Shown here in pieces: positions 31,405-38,187 of a stretch of DNA of 45,566 nucleotides. This DNA is from a virus: the IMG/VR virus record IMGVR_UViG_3300031566_000084, positions 1-45,566 of that record; one strand, given 5' to 3'. The stretch's first letter is position 1. Each line of letters begins with the position of its first letter. The notes beneath the pieces are model-generated. The model did no database searches. It was given only the letters and a program-made list of their open reading frames with translations, and was not told the DNA's origin. The translations under genes and the position numbers were made by a program.

Positions 31405-31632
31405 TCATCTTTCTACCGCCACCCATCCACCATCGCGCCAAATCCTCACTATGTAACGTCCCTCGCCAGGCCGAATCGAACGATCAATGACTACATCGTA
31501 TCCGTCTGCCAGTAATCCGTCGAGGATGATATATTTACCACTGTCTCGGATAGAAAGATATGTCGATGCTAGAAACAGGATGAACACAATCGCGCACACG
31601 ACGATTACCTTAGTCCAATCCTTCTCCTTCAC
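31405..31632 (-). CDS. Single-pass membrane protein, paralogue of 39578-39832
   Basis: 75 residues, GTG start with AAGGAGGCAAA upstream. One membrane helix (VIVVCAIVFILFLASTYLSI) then LLADGYDVVIDRSIRPGEGR and IVRIWRDGGW, aligning with LLKDGYNISRDLSKPAGDGR and IQIWQDDQW of the plus-strand gene. After its TGA the same frame continues 18 codons to the K-S-stop in P31. Confidence 0.7.
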   Translation of the reverse strand: MKEKDWTKVIVVCAIVFILFLASTYLSIRDSGKYIILDGLLADGYDVVIDRSIRPGEGRYIVRIWRDGGWVAVER

Positions 31633-32234
31633 TTTGCCTCCTTGTGCATCATTCGCAGGATATGGTCTTCTAGTTCTTTGATCTGGGATTCCGCTTGGTC
31701 ACGCTCCTTGCGCAGAGTATAAATTCTGTTGTGTGCTTTCTCTTCGTATGCCTCATGGTTATCCTTGGCAGCGTCGTATTCCTTGCGTAAGTTCTCTATC
31801 TCTGCCTTGGCCTCGGCAAGTTCTTGCGTGGATTGTTTCTGCTCCTTGCGAAGCTCGGAGAGGGTCTTAGTGAAACAGCGCCTCATATATTGCTCTTTAC
31901 TCTCCCCGCACGGATGATCTTGGTCGCATTCCACGGGGGCGACAAAGTTCCAGCAAGCAGGACTCTCTGGATCGGTATAGCAGAACCTGCTGGCCCATTC
32001 TCTGTCGTCTACGCTTCTGCAACCAGAATGCTCGTGGAAGAATCCACACTCACCACAGGTGGAAGTACCGAACTTCAGGAAGGAACGATGAATAGTATAG
32101 ACATCCCTGCACTTCTGCGCTTTCATCAGTGCTTCCAGTTGCTTTACAATGGCCCTAAATAAATTATAGGTTGCTGGACTTGGCGTATCGACTTCTATAA
32201 GCTGCAACAGTTCTCGCAGATTACTCGTTGGCAT
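31629..32234 (-). CDS. Cys-cluster plus coiled-coil protein
   Basis: 201 residues from ATG 32234 (AAAAGGAGGAGGGCA upstream). Starts MPTSNLRELLQLIEVD, then CGECGFFHEHSGC and further Cys (~60-110), then a long charged coiled coil (~118-201). Same plan as the 32375-32929 product. Probably duplicated early protein; function unknown. Confidence 0.7.
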   Translation of the reverse strand: MPTSNLRELLQLIEVDTPSPATYNLFRAIVKQLEALMKAQKCRDVYTIHRSFLKFGTSTCGECGFFHEHSGCRSVDDREWASRFCYTDPESPACWNFVAPVECDQDHPCGESKEQYMRRCFTKTLSELRKEQKQSTQELAEAKAEIENLRKEYDAAKDNHEAYEEKAHNRIYTLRKERDQAESQIKELEDHILRMMHKEAK

Positions 32235-32385
32235 TGCCCTCCTCCTTTTGAATTGATCGCAAGGCATCGTTGGGGTCGCTCCTAAGAGGCGGTTGCTCTG
32301 CCAGACGCCATTCATCGTTCAGTACATTCTTGACCGCACCCCAATAGAACACACCGCCCTTGACGAGCTGACTATTATTCCGCAT
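32221..32385 (-). CDS. Truncated paralogue of 32922-33194, 54 residues
   Basis: ATG at 32385 inside the 3' end of the upstream gene; stop in the ribosome site of the next. VKGGVFYWGAVKNVL...SDPNDALRSIQKEEGNA matches the end of the 32922-33194 product (GQFYWAEWVGPL...NPIDALRSIQKEEGDV). Upstream of the ATG the same frame still spells D-A-E-L-G-K-L-V-R, matching DAELGRLVK, but is closed by a stop. A shortened copy, perhaps still translated. Confidence 0.5.
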   Translation of the reverse strand: MRNNSQLVKGGVFYWGAVKNVLNDEWRLAEQPPLRSDPNDALRSIQKEEGNANE

Positions 32386-32929
32386 CCCACGTACCAGTTT
32401 GCCGAGTTCGGCGTCGACGTTTTGCGCACAAATGATTCACTTCGCCTGCCAACTCGTTGTTGCGCTGGCGCAGCCGCTCTATCTCCTCCTTGGCCTTATC
32501 ACACGCTTTAGCCAGCCGCCCCCATTCTCTCTGGGCTTCAGCAACTCTGCGTTCGGTGTTCTGGCACTTCCGCTCCCAACTGTCTCGTTGCCCTTCTAGT
32601 CTTACTATCTCTGCCGCCCACAAAGACATAGCAAGCCCGGTATCTAGCGTCGGGATACCTTTGACCTCTGGCTTCACGGCCTCGGCCACAGGAGGTAAAG
32701 CTTCAAATTCATCACAGATTGTGTGCATTGCGGTAGTTCGTCGCCCCCCAAAATAGGGTGTATTTCGACAAGCGGATACATCCCAGGGATTGAAGAACTT
32801 ACACTCCTCACAGGTGTGTCTTCCTCCGTCAATGGCCTCGACCAGTGCCTCAAGCAAGGCATAGGCTGGTTGGCTGGTGTCTTTGTCGTGATTGCACACA
32901 TTCTTTAGCAGTTCTCGCAGGTTAGACAT
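32375..32929 (-). CDS. Cys-cluster plus coiled-coil protein
   Basis: 184 residues, GGAGGAAGGCG before ATG. MSNLRELLKNVCNHD, CEECKFFNPWDVSAC and C.EFEA, then a coiled coil rich in Arg/Glu (RLEGQRDSWERKCQNTERRV) and a basic tail (CAKRRRRTRQ). Paralogue of 31629-32234. Function unknown. Confidence 0.7.
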   Translation of the reverse strand: MSNLRELLKNVCNHDKDTSQPAYALLEALVEAIDGGRHTCEECKFFNPWDVSACRNTPYFGGRRTTAMHTICDEFEALPPVAEAVKPEVKGIPTLDTGLAMSLWAAEIVRLEGQRDSWERKCQNTERRVAEAQREWGRLAKACDKAKEEIERLRQRNNELAGEVNHLCAKRRRRTRQTGTWDAE

Positions 32930-33194
32930 CGCCTTCCTCCTTTTGAATCGACCGCAGAGCGTCGATAGGATTATATGTCCGTTGACTACAGAAGTTAGGA
33001 CGAGGCCCCATGGCTCCCTGATAGCCAGGAGGATACTCAGCTAGAGGCCCAACCCACTCAGCCCAGTAGAATTGGCCCTGCTTGCAAAGTGACGAGTCTG
33101 ACTGCATAGCCTTCACCAATCGACCTAGTTCAGCATCGGCCTGCAACTCTTCGAGGAGCTGGCGCACTCCCAGAATCTTCCAACTCGTTCCCAT
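32922..33194 (-). CDS. Hypothetical protein ending DALRSIQKEE
   Basis: 90 residues, AAGGAAAAATCTG before ATG. VRQLLEELQADAELGRLVKA then GQFYWAEWVGPL and a Pro/Gly stretch. The shortened copy at 32221-32385 shows this gene and the coiled-coil gene were duplicated as a pair. Function unknown. Confidence 0.65.
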   Translation of the reverse strand: MGTSWKILGVRQLLEELQADAELGRLVKAMQSDSSLCKQGQFYWAEWVGPLAEYPPGYQGAMGPRPNFCSQRTYNPIDALRSIQKEEGDV

Positions 33195-33212
33195 CAGATT
33201 TTTCCTTTCTGC

Positions 33213-33542
33213 TTATGTTTCCTTGGGTAACTTTTTCGCTGCTTCGTCTAGTGCCGCTGCGGAAGTGACCAAGTACCCGATTTGTGCGTTTGCCACCGCC
33301 CAGGTGACGGTTTGGATGATCCGCTCTGCAACACAGGTGGCTGATGTCTCGTCGCCGTCTTCAATCGCGCTTTTGACGATTCGGTCGATCTCAGTAAGAG
33401 CACCATTGAGGTGGCGAATCACGCCGTCGATGTAAGCCTCAAAAGGCTGCGCTGCAAATTGCGCGATTTGGGCTGCCCTCGTAAGAGGCTGGTCGTCCTG
33501 TGCCTCGCGTGCGGTGCATTCGTACCAGTCACTTGTTCTCAT
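33213..33542 (-). CDS. Hypothetical helical protein
   Basis: 109 residues, AGGAGGAAAC before ATG. Ala-rich helices (AAQIAQFAAQPFEAYIDGVI; LVTSAAALDEAAKKL). Not recognised. Confidence 0.65.
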   Translation of the reverse strand: MRTSDWYECTAREAQDDQPLTRAAQIAQFAAQPFEAYIDGVIRHLNGALTEIDRIVKSAIEDGDETSATCVAERIIQTVTWAVANAQIGYLVTSAAALDEAAKKLPKET

Positions 33543-33553
33543 GTTTCCTCCTA

Positions 33554-33880
33554 TCAGTTGCTATGGCGAAGAACTACTTGCTCTCCGTCCTCATCTCCAT
33601 ATTGCACCTCAGCCCAGGTCAGACACGAAGAACCATCATCGTATTCTTGGTCACGAAGCCAATTAATGAATCTGTCCCTTCGTTCATCACCTTCGTCTGA
33701 TGCGGACCAACCTTCTTTGCTTCCATCACATGGTATGAGGAACGATAGATAATAATTCATTCCTGATTCCAAGATAGGACTCACAATCGGGAATATCGCT
33801 GTTGCCTTCTGGTGTGCGGGCACTAGCCAGTCCTCACCGAACGAGGTGACAATAATCGCGTGATGTCGCATATAGCCCAT
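33554..33880 (-). CDS. MGYMRHHAI-type phage protein
   Basis: 108 residues, AGGAGGAATGAA before ATG. MGYMRHHAIIVTSF at the start, and SFLIPCDGSKEGWSASDEGDERRDRFINWL with DGSSCLTWAEVQYGDE in the second half, match a widespread family of phage early proteins of unknown function. Confidence 0.75.
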   Translation of the reverse strand: MGYMRHHAIIVTSFGEDWLVPAHQKATAIFPIVSPILESGMNYYLSFLIPCDGSKEGWSASDEGDERRDRFINWLRDQEYDDGSSCLTWAEVQYGDEDGEQVVLRHSN

Positions 33881-33896
33881 TTCATTCCTCCTGTTC

Positions 33897-34058
33897 TTAT
33901 CTAATATTTTTCAGGGTAGCCCTAGTGCTGTAGATGGCCTGTTCCAGATTCGCGTGGGCACATTGGTTAGCCCCTGACTCATCTCTCTTTTCCATATTCA
34001 CCTTCGCTTTCACCAGGTATGCTAGGGCCTTGTTCAGCTCCTCTATGACTTTGGACAC
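33897..34058 (-). CDS. 53-residue helical protein
   Basis: GTG start at 34058 with GGAGGAGAC upstream, overlapping the upstream gene by 16 bp. MSKVIEELNKALAYLVKAKV resembles the start of that neighbour (MQAIKELNKALDPF), so the N-termini are duplicated. C-terminus: NLEQAIYSTRATLKNIR. Below usual gene-finder length. Function unknown. Confidence 0.65.
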   Translation of the reverse strand: MSKVIEELNKALAYLVKAKVNMEKRDESGANQCAHANLEQAIYSTRATLKNIR

Positions 34059-34249
34059 GTCTCCTCCTTACTCTTGCGCCAGACGACCTCCCCAGCCTGC
34101 ATTCTCTTCCCACATTCTAGGCAGCGCATCATAAGAGTCGGGAAGTGCTCTGCATAATATGCCATTGTATTATGCTGCATCCTCAAACCCACGCCACAGG
34201 CTGGGCAGAACGGGTCTAGTGCCTTATTCAATTCCTTTATGGCTTGCAC
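34043..34249 (-). CDS. Zinc-ribbon protein, first gene after P34
   Basis: 68 residues, GTG start with AAAGGAGGAAAC upstream. MQAIKELNKALDPFCPACGVGL then MMRCLECGKRMQAG: zinc ribbon with a helical lead-in. Starts 25 bp after the -10 of P34. Function unknown. Confidence 0.7.
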   Translation of the reverse strand: MQAIKELNKALDPFCPACGVGLRMQHNTMAYYAEHFPTLMMRCLECGKRMQAGEVVWRKSKEETCPKS

Positions 34250-34274
34250 GTTTCCTCCTTTGGACTTTGATTAT

Positions 34275-34303
34275 ATCGTAGCACAAGTGCTATGATTTGT
34301 CAA
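34275..34303 (-). promoter_or_regulatory. Sigma70 promoter P34 with longest dyad
   Basis: TTGACA (34303-34298), spacer AATCATAGCACTTGTGC, TACGAT (34280-34275). ATCATAGCAC and GTGCTACGAT are inverted repeats with 9 of 10 bases matching and two bases between. Confidence 0.9.
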
Positions 34304-34462
34304 ATTTGGTGGATCGGGGTGTCCTGAAAACTCGCATACATAAACTGCACAGGGGCATAGAAAACGGGTAAGTAGTGACCTTGTGTAAGGATGAAGGCAT
34401 GAAATGCACAGAAGCAGGGAAAACAGGGAAACACGCTTCGCTAGGCTGGATGCTTGATTTAC

Positions 34463-34491
34463 TTGACATAAAATTGTCTCTTCACAATACT
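34463..34491 (+). promoter_or_regulatory. Possible promoter into the repeat region
   Basis: TTGACA, 17-bp spacer, AATACT. Would transcribe R1 and R2 on the plus strand, opposite to the flanking genes. -10 is imperfect. Confidence 0.4.
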
Positions 34492-34640
34492 TGAGCCTCA
34501 GAGACTCAACTTTCTCAGAATAAAGACAGCAAAGAACACAGGGTAAACAGGAGAATACTGCAAAAGGTGGAGAGCAAAAACATTATGTCAATGAAACACC
34601 TTTAGGCATAAAGACAGTAGAGAATGTTAGCACACTGCAG

Positions 34641-34690
34641 AAGAATGATACGTTATGGTAAAGTAAAGATACATAAAACGCACTCTTGCA
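34641..34690 (+). repeat. 50-bp repeat copy R1 (forward)
   Basis: Core GATACGTTATGGTAAAGTAA, then AGATACATAAAACGCACTCTTGCA-like end. The end differs from the other three copies at two bases. Preceded by AGAAT, as in R3. Confidence 0.95.
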
Positions 34691-34750
34691 TTTTCAGACA
34701 CTCTTGCACTTTTTTCAGCAAACCACAGACCAACACAGAAGGAAGCAAAG

Positions 34751-34798
34751 AAACGATACGTTATGGTAAAGTAAAGATACATAAAATGCACTATTGCA
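34751..34798 (+). repeat. 50-bp repeat copy R2 (forward)
   Basis: Same core as R1; ends TGCACTATTGCA, itself a near palindrome. Preceded by AAAGAAAC, as in R4. Confidence 0.95.
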
Positions 34799-34919
34799 TA
34801 TTTTTTGCCAAAAAGGGAACAATTTTGGTGCTCGCAGTTTTGCGTATGATACGTTTAGTATTATGTCAAATTGGATTTTGGTATATAGGTCACAGGGTCT
34901 TGTATAGCTACATATTTGA

Positions 34920-34969
34920 TGCAATAGTGCATTTTATGTATCTTTACTTTACCATAACGTATCATTCTT
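34920..34969 (-). repeat. 50-bp repeat copy R3 (inverted)
   Basis: Reverse complement of R2 over 44 bp, with the R1-type flank (AGAATGATACG read on the minus strand). R2 and R3 could pair as a long stem around 34.86 kb. Confidence 0.95.
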
Positions 34970-35051
34970 CTGTGTTCTATTATCACCCTGTGCTGTCTTA
35001 GTGCCTCAAGGTACTCAATTACGCTCATTTACACCTCGCGCAGTTTTTTGC

Positions 35052-35361
35052 AGTTTTCTCTTTGTTCATTGGTCTCTTACCTTGAGTCCCTCCCTATCAA
35101 CCTTTGCAATAGTGCATTTTATGTATCTTTACTTTACCATAACATATCGTTTCTTTGTGTTCTATCATCGTTATCTACTGTCTTTATGCCTTAAGGTACA
35201 ACACAGCAATAAACAATAGTCACTACATTCGTTGCCTGTTTTTCCCTGTTTTCTTTTTAGCAACAAAGCCCCGATTCCCTGTTTTCCATGCTTCCTTGTG
35301 CAGTCGTTCACCACCTTCTTCGCTCTATACCAGTTTTTTCTTTGTTCATTGGTCTTTTAGA
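35052..35361 (+). repeat. Direct repeat pair with TCTTTGTTCATTGGTCT
   Basis: CAGTTTTCTCTTTGTTCATT-GGTCTCTTA near 35052-35080 recurs as CAGTTTTTTCTTTGTTCATT-GGTCTTTTA near 35332-35361. About 280 bp apart; these outer copies lack an equivalent on the left side. Confidence 0.85.
35105..35155 (-). repeat. 50-bp repeat copy R4 (inverted)
   Basis: Reverse complement of R2 including its AAAGAAACGATA flank, one base different (ATATG for TACG). The homology with the left side extends outward to TCTACTGTCTTTATGCC at 35174-35190, matching 34605-34622 reversed. Confidence 0.95.
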
Positions 35362-35501
35362 GCCTATCGTTTGTCGCCTTTTTTCGATGTTTCGTAGCAT
35401 AATCTACGCTTTTCATCGCTTTTTGCGCCCTAATGTGCTTTTTTCGCTGTCTTTACGCCCCTATACGATTTGAGAGTTGAGTGGGTGGGACTCAAGTTTC
35501 C

Positions 35502-35717
35502 TCACGCCATCCCAAGCAACCGCTCTGCCTTCTCGACACTGATCCCTGTGCAAGTGCCCCTTGGCGTTTCCAAGAGTACCTTATCAGTTGGGAACAGGGC
35601 ATCGGTGTTTGTGATTTTGCACACCTCGCCCCTATAGGTGATTTCCTTTCCGATCAGGTGCAGTCCCCTCGGCTTTACCCGTTCGCCAGTTTTCGTATCT
35701 ATCTCACACCAAACCAT
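35502..35717 (-). CDS. Small beta-rich protein
   Basis: 71 residues, AAAGGAGACCAAAA before ATG. MVWCEIDTKTGERVKPRGLH, KEITYRGEVCKITNTDALF, TGISVEKAERLLG. Looks like a small barrel. Function unknown. Confidence 0.65.
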   Translation of the reverse strand: MVWCEIDTKTGERVKPRGLHLIGKEITYRGEVCKITNTDALFPTDKVLLETPRGTCTGISVEKAERLLGMA

Positions 35718-35729
35718 TTTTGGTCTCCT

Positions 35730-35981
35730 TTACGCCGTTTTGATATGCTTGTACTCCCTGATAGGCCCACGATAAAGACAAACTGGGGGAGATTGCCCTC
35801 GACCTTGCCAAGTCTCAAGAACGACCGTAACCCAGTCGGCTTTGGCTTGCTCGTTGTAGTAGGCATAGCAACGGACGCAGCCTTCCCAACTTGCACAGAT
35901 CGTCCGTTGGCCGCTTTCCTTACTCCCTCCTCGTGATGCCTCTCCTCTGTTCCCTTGAACCGTACCGTAAAAGTGTGACAT
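35730..35981 (-). CDS. MSHFYGT-type phage protein
   Basis: 83 residues from ATG 35981 (AAGGAGGGCAAA upstream). MSHFYGTVQGNRGEASRGGS, KESGQRTICASWEGCVRCYA, and LYRGPIREY match a family widespread in phages and prophages; function unknown. The frames from 36008 and 36004 overlap the upstream gene and were rejected. Confidence 0.8.
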   Translation of the reverse strand: MSHFYGTVQGNRGEASRGGSKESGQRTICASWEGCVRCYAYYNEQAKADWVTVVLETWQGRGQSPPVCLYRGPIREYKHIKTA

Positions 35982-35991
35982 TTTGCCCTCC

Positions 35992-36252
35992 TTATGCCAT
36001 GCACTCAAGGTAGATCGACGCTCCCTCTACGGTGAATTCCTTGACACATTCCCAAACCGCGTGGCCACAATGTAGACAGAACTCGCGCCTGAAAAGCTCA
36101 AAGTCTTTCACCTGTGAAAAGTCCCCTGCTATTCGTTCGATCCTTTCGAGCGCGTCTTGGTCATCCCTAGCAGGGAATCGATACTCATGACTGCACTCCA
36201 TGCCGTTTGGCCACCAGATGAAACCTACCACGCGAGCTTTGTACTCTTCCAC
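35992..36252 (-). CDS. Hypothetical protein with CxxC
   Basis: 86 residues, GTG start with GGGGTGAAAA upstream. MEEYKARVVGFIWWPNGMEC, CLHCGHAVWEC. A Cys cluster near the end suggests a metal site. Not recognised. Confidence 0.65.
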   Translation of the reverse strand: MEEYKARVVGFIWWPNGMECSHEYRFPARDDQDALERIERIAGDFSQVKDFELFRREFCLHCGHAVWECVKEFTVEGASIYLECMA

Positions 36253-36309
36253 TTTTCACCCCCTGTGTTTTGGTTTGCTGACTGTGGCTCCTTGGTTGGG
36301 CGCGATCCC

Positions 36310-36525
36310 CTATTCCTCGATAAGTTGATCATTACAGACTGGACAACGCCCATCCGCTGTATGTCCAACACCAAAGCGGCAGAGGCCATGATCGATCAAT
36401 TCGTCGATTGACCAAATCTCCAACTGTCCGCAGTCTGGACAAATCACGCTTTCGGCCTCGCCATCTGCGATGTCATTCCAGTCGCAGATTCTGTGTAGTA
36501 TCGGACGGTCCTTGTCTCTTGGCAT
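36310..36525 (-). CDS. Small zinc-ribbon protein with two possible starts
   Basis: 71 residues from ATG 36525 (GGGGAGGGCAAA upstream). An in-frame GTG at 36573 has an equally good site (GGGAGGGCAAA) and would add 16 residues; both sites copy the same cassette. CPDCGQLEIWS and CPVCNDQL form a zinc ribbon. Function unknown. Confidence 0.65.
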   Translation of the reverse strand: MPRDKDRPILHRICDWNDIADGEAESVICPDCGQLEIWSIDELIDHGLCRFGVGHTADGRCPVCNDQLIEE

Positions 36526-36569
36526 TTTGCCCTCCCCTTGCGCTTCTACAGAGCATCGCATCCCCTCGT

Positions 36570-36824
36570 TCACTTTGCCCTCCCCTGATGGATTCTCAAG
36601 CCGATATATCCCCCAGAGCGATATTGTTCCCTGGCCTCCATGAATTCCCTCATGGCCTTGTTGTAGAATATCACGTAGGGGTTGTCTTCAGAGAATACCA
36701 CGAATTTGCTCCCTGGTGGTATGTCGTCATGGCCACAAGCCTGCTGCCACAACTGCGCGACTACGGCTCGTAACCCTGCGATATACTTTTGGCCTGTCCG
36801 ATTGATCTCCTCTTGCTTGCTCAT
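36570..36824 (-). CDS. Hypothetical protein, 84 residues
   Basis: ATG 36824 with AAGGAGGGCAAA upstream. KQEEINRTGQKYIAGLRAVV then NPYVIFYNKAMREFMEAREQ. Helical. The upstream part of the open frame (to 36959) is repeats and not part of it. Function unknown. Confidence 0.65.
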   Translation of the reverse strand: MSKQEEINRTGQKYIAGLRAVVAQLWQQACGHDDIPPGSKFVVFSEDNPYVIFYNKAMREFMEAREQYRSGGYIGLRIHQGRAK

Positions 36825-36920
36825 TTTGCCCTCCTTGTTTCGCCGTTTTCGTCGCCCTATGGTTGCCCCTGGGTTGCCCCTGGGTTGCCCCTGCCTGGCC
36901 CCAGCCTCGACTTGACCGAT

Positions 36921-36960
36921 TATGGCCTCGGCCACTTGACCTATTATGACCGAGGCCATA
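36921..36960. repeat. 11-bp perfect inverted repeat
   Basis: TATGGCCTCGG (36921-36931) and CCGAGGCCATA (36950-36960), 18-nt loop, directly after the stop of the 36964-37185 gene. No T-run follows on either strand, so it is a hairpin or protein site rather than an intrinsic terminator. Next to it lie three tandem copies of GGTTGCCCCT (36870-36893). Confidence 0.85.
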
Positions 36961-36963
36961 TGG

Positions 36964-37185
36964 CTATTCCACGACTATACTTGTGAATTCGGTTCCGTAG
37001 GTGCGATTGATACACTCCAGGATCGCAGCCTTCTTTGCTCTGACTGCCTTCTTCGTAGTGATGCGCAAACCGTAATAATGCCAAGTCTCACAATCGAGGC
37101 AGTCGATCAATGTCCGCAGTTGTAGTATAACCTGCGTGGGCTTGGCATAGTTGATCAATGATCCGACGTGATACTGCCGATTCAT
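36964..37185 (-). CDS. Hypothetical protein, 73 residues
   Basis: ATG 37185 with GAGGAGGGCAAC upstream. MNRQYHVGSLINYAKPTQVI, then LRITTKKAVRAKKAAILECI. The basic helix suggests nucleic-acid contact. Not recognised. Confidence 0.65.
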   Translation of the reverse strand: MNRQYHVGSLINYAKPTQVILQLRTLIDCLDCETWHYYGLRITTKKAVRAKKAAILECINRTYGTEFTSIVVE

Positions 37186-37370
37186 GTTGCCCTCCTCATC
37201 TTCAGAATCATCGCCAAGTTCCGCAAGGATACCCAATCCTGCCTCGCCATCTGACAGCGAGGATAGTCCTCGCAGCCTGGACAAGTGTAGGGCTGGAAGG
37301 AATCGTAGCAGGCTTTGATGGCGTCCTTCCTCGCCCGTTCCTCTTGTAGCCTGGTCGTCGATGTTAGCAT
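37182..37370 (-). CDS. Small Cys-containing protein
   Basis: 62 residues, AGGAGACTAGA before ATG. CPGCEDYPRCQMARQDWVSL suggests a metal site. Function unknown. Confidence 0.6.
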   Translation of the reverse strand: MLTSTTRLQEERARKDAIKACYDSFQPYTCPGCEDYPRCQMARQDWVSLRNLAMILKMRRAT

Positions 37371-37543
37371 TCTAGTCTCCTATCCAATAACTCGTTAAGT
37401 TCCTGTGCGGCTGTTGCGCTGATATAGTTCCATCGAAGTGCCCAACCGATGCGATTGATGCGCTGTTGTCTTGGGAGACGCATTATCTCGCTCCACCATG
37501 CCATCGTGCCATACGCTGTTATGTATCCTTGTCGTTCAGTCAT
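37364..37543 (-). CDS. 59-residue basic protein
   Basis: ATG 37543 with AGGAGGCTATCAGA upstream; 3' end overlaps the next gene by 7 bp. MTERQGYITAYGTMAWWSEI, MRLPRQQRINRIGWALRWNY. Basic and Trp-rich. Function unknown. Confidence 0.65.
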   Translation of the reverse strand: MTERQGYITAYGTMAWWSEIMRLPRQQRINRIGWALRWNYISATAAQELNELLDRRLEC

Positions 37544-37555
37544 TCTGATAGCCTC

Positions 37556-37780
37556 CTACGCTTTCTGGTTGTTGTAGATATTGCACTCTAGAGAATCGGT
37601 GAGCGCTTTCTCAAGGGCAACAGGGTTATGTGGTATGCGGTCATTCTCTATGTCTGCAATTATGTTGCCCAAACCCTCAAGAAAGGCTCCTACTTGTCGA
37701 TGCAAACGTTGTTTGCCCTCTTGCTCTTTTCGTGCGACTTCCCAACAGGCGGTGCGTATTGCCCATAAGCTTCTGTTCAT
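37556..37780 (-). CDS. Small helical protein
   Basis: 74 residues, AGGAGGCTGACAGA before ATG, a cassette nearly identical to that of the neighbours. MNRSLWAIRTACWEVARKEQ, then VGAFLEGLGNIIADIEND. Function unknown. Confidence 0.65.
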   Translation of the reverse strand: MNRSLWAIRTACWEVARKEQEGKQRLHRQVGAFLEGLGNIIADIENDRIPHNPVALEKALTDSLECNIYNNQKA

Positions 37781-37792
37781 TCTGTCAGCCTC

Positions 37793-38020
37793 CTAGTCCC
37801 AAACTACGTGGCCATAATGATGCTCTCGTGCCCATCGTTCTGCTTCTTCTGTAGCATAGGTTCTACGATGTGCCATTTCTGCTGTAGTATAGGGTTTGCC
37901 AGAAATGTCGATCTCCCACACCGTGATCCACTTCTGCTCACGATTGCAATATGTCAAGATCAGAAGCGAGTAACCATCTTTCGCCTCCCAGTGTGCATGA
38001 AGATCGAAGTGCCTCTTCAT
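37793..38020 (-). CDS. Hypothetical protein, 75 residues
   Basis: ATG 38020 (GAGGAGAATGACAGA upstream). MKRHFDLHAHWEAKDGYSLL, KWITVWEIDISGKPYTTAEM, RRTYATEEAERWAREHHYGH: beta-beta-alpha. Function unknown. Confidence 0.65.
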   Translation of the reverse strand: MKRHFDLHAHWEAKDGYSLLILTYCNREQKWITVWEIDISGKPYTTAEMAHRRTYATEEAERWAREHHYGHVVWD

Positions 38021-38187
38021 TCTGTCATTCTCCTCACCGTCTCTTGTCCAGGATGTAGTACTTCCAAGTATCTCCATCCTACCCGCTTCACGACTAGCCG
38101 GATGTCGTTTGCCATACCGACGATTCGTTTGACCTTCCATGTATATCCTCTAGCGTGTACTTGATCGCCGATATGGTACTTGGTCAT
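38017..38187 (-). CDS. 56-residue SH3-like protein
   Basis: ATG 38187 with AGAGGCTGACAAG upstream; overlaps both neighbours by 4 bp (ATGA). MTKYHIGDQVHARGYTWKVK, then LVVKRVGWRYLEVLHPGQET: small beta barrel. Below usual gene-finder length. Confidence 0.65.
   Translation of the reverse strand: MTKYHIGDQVHARGYTWKVKRIVGMANDIRLVVKRVGWRYLEVLHPGQETVRRMTE

Larger units (their letters stand above)
34310..35480. other. 1.2-kb gene-free region with opposed repeats; candidate origin or control region
   Basis: No convincing gene on either strand. Four copies of a roughly 50-bp repeat lie in two opposed pairs (listed separately), and TAAAGACAG occurs at 34521 and 34609 on the plus strand and, reversed, at 35178 and 35447 (a shortened form at 34993). 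The left half (34.4-34.8) is purine-rich on the plus strand and the right half (35.0-35.47) pyrimidine-rich, so strand composition flips near 34.86 kb. TTGACATAA occurs once forward (34463) and twice reversed (34583, 34861). Flanking genes are both minus strand. Open frames seen here just read the repeats. Confidence 0.7.

Noticed and set aside
34841-34869. Minus-strand promoter at the centre of the repeat region
   Set aside because: TTGACA is present but no acceptable -10 at 15-18 bp.
34624-35473. Several plus-strand frames of 60-125 codons in the repeat region
   Set aside because: They read the inverted repeats themselves, have no Shine-Dalgarno and share no known motif.
36921-36960. Intrinsic terminator
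   Set aside because: Good stem but no T-run on either strand.
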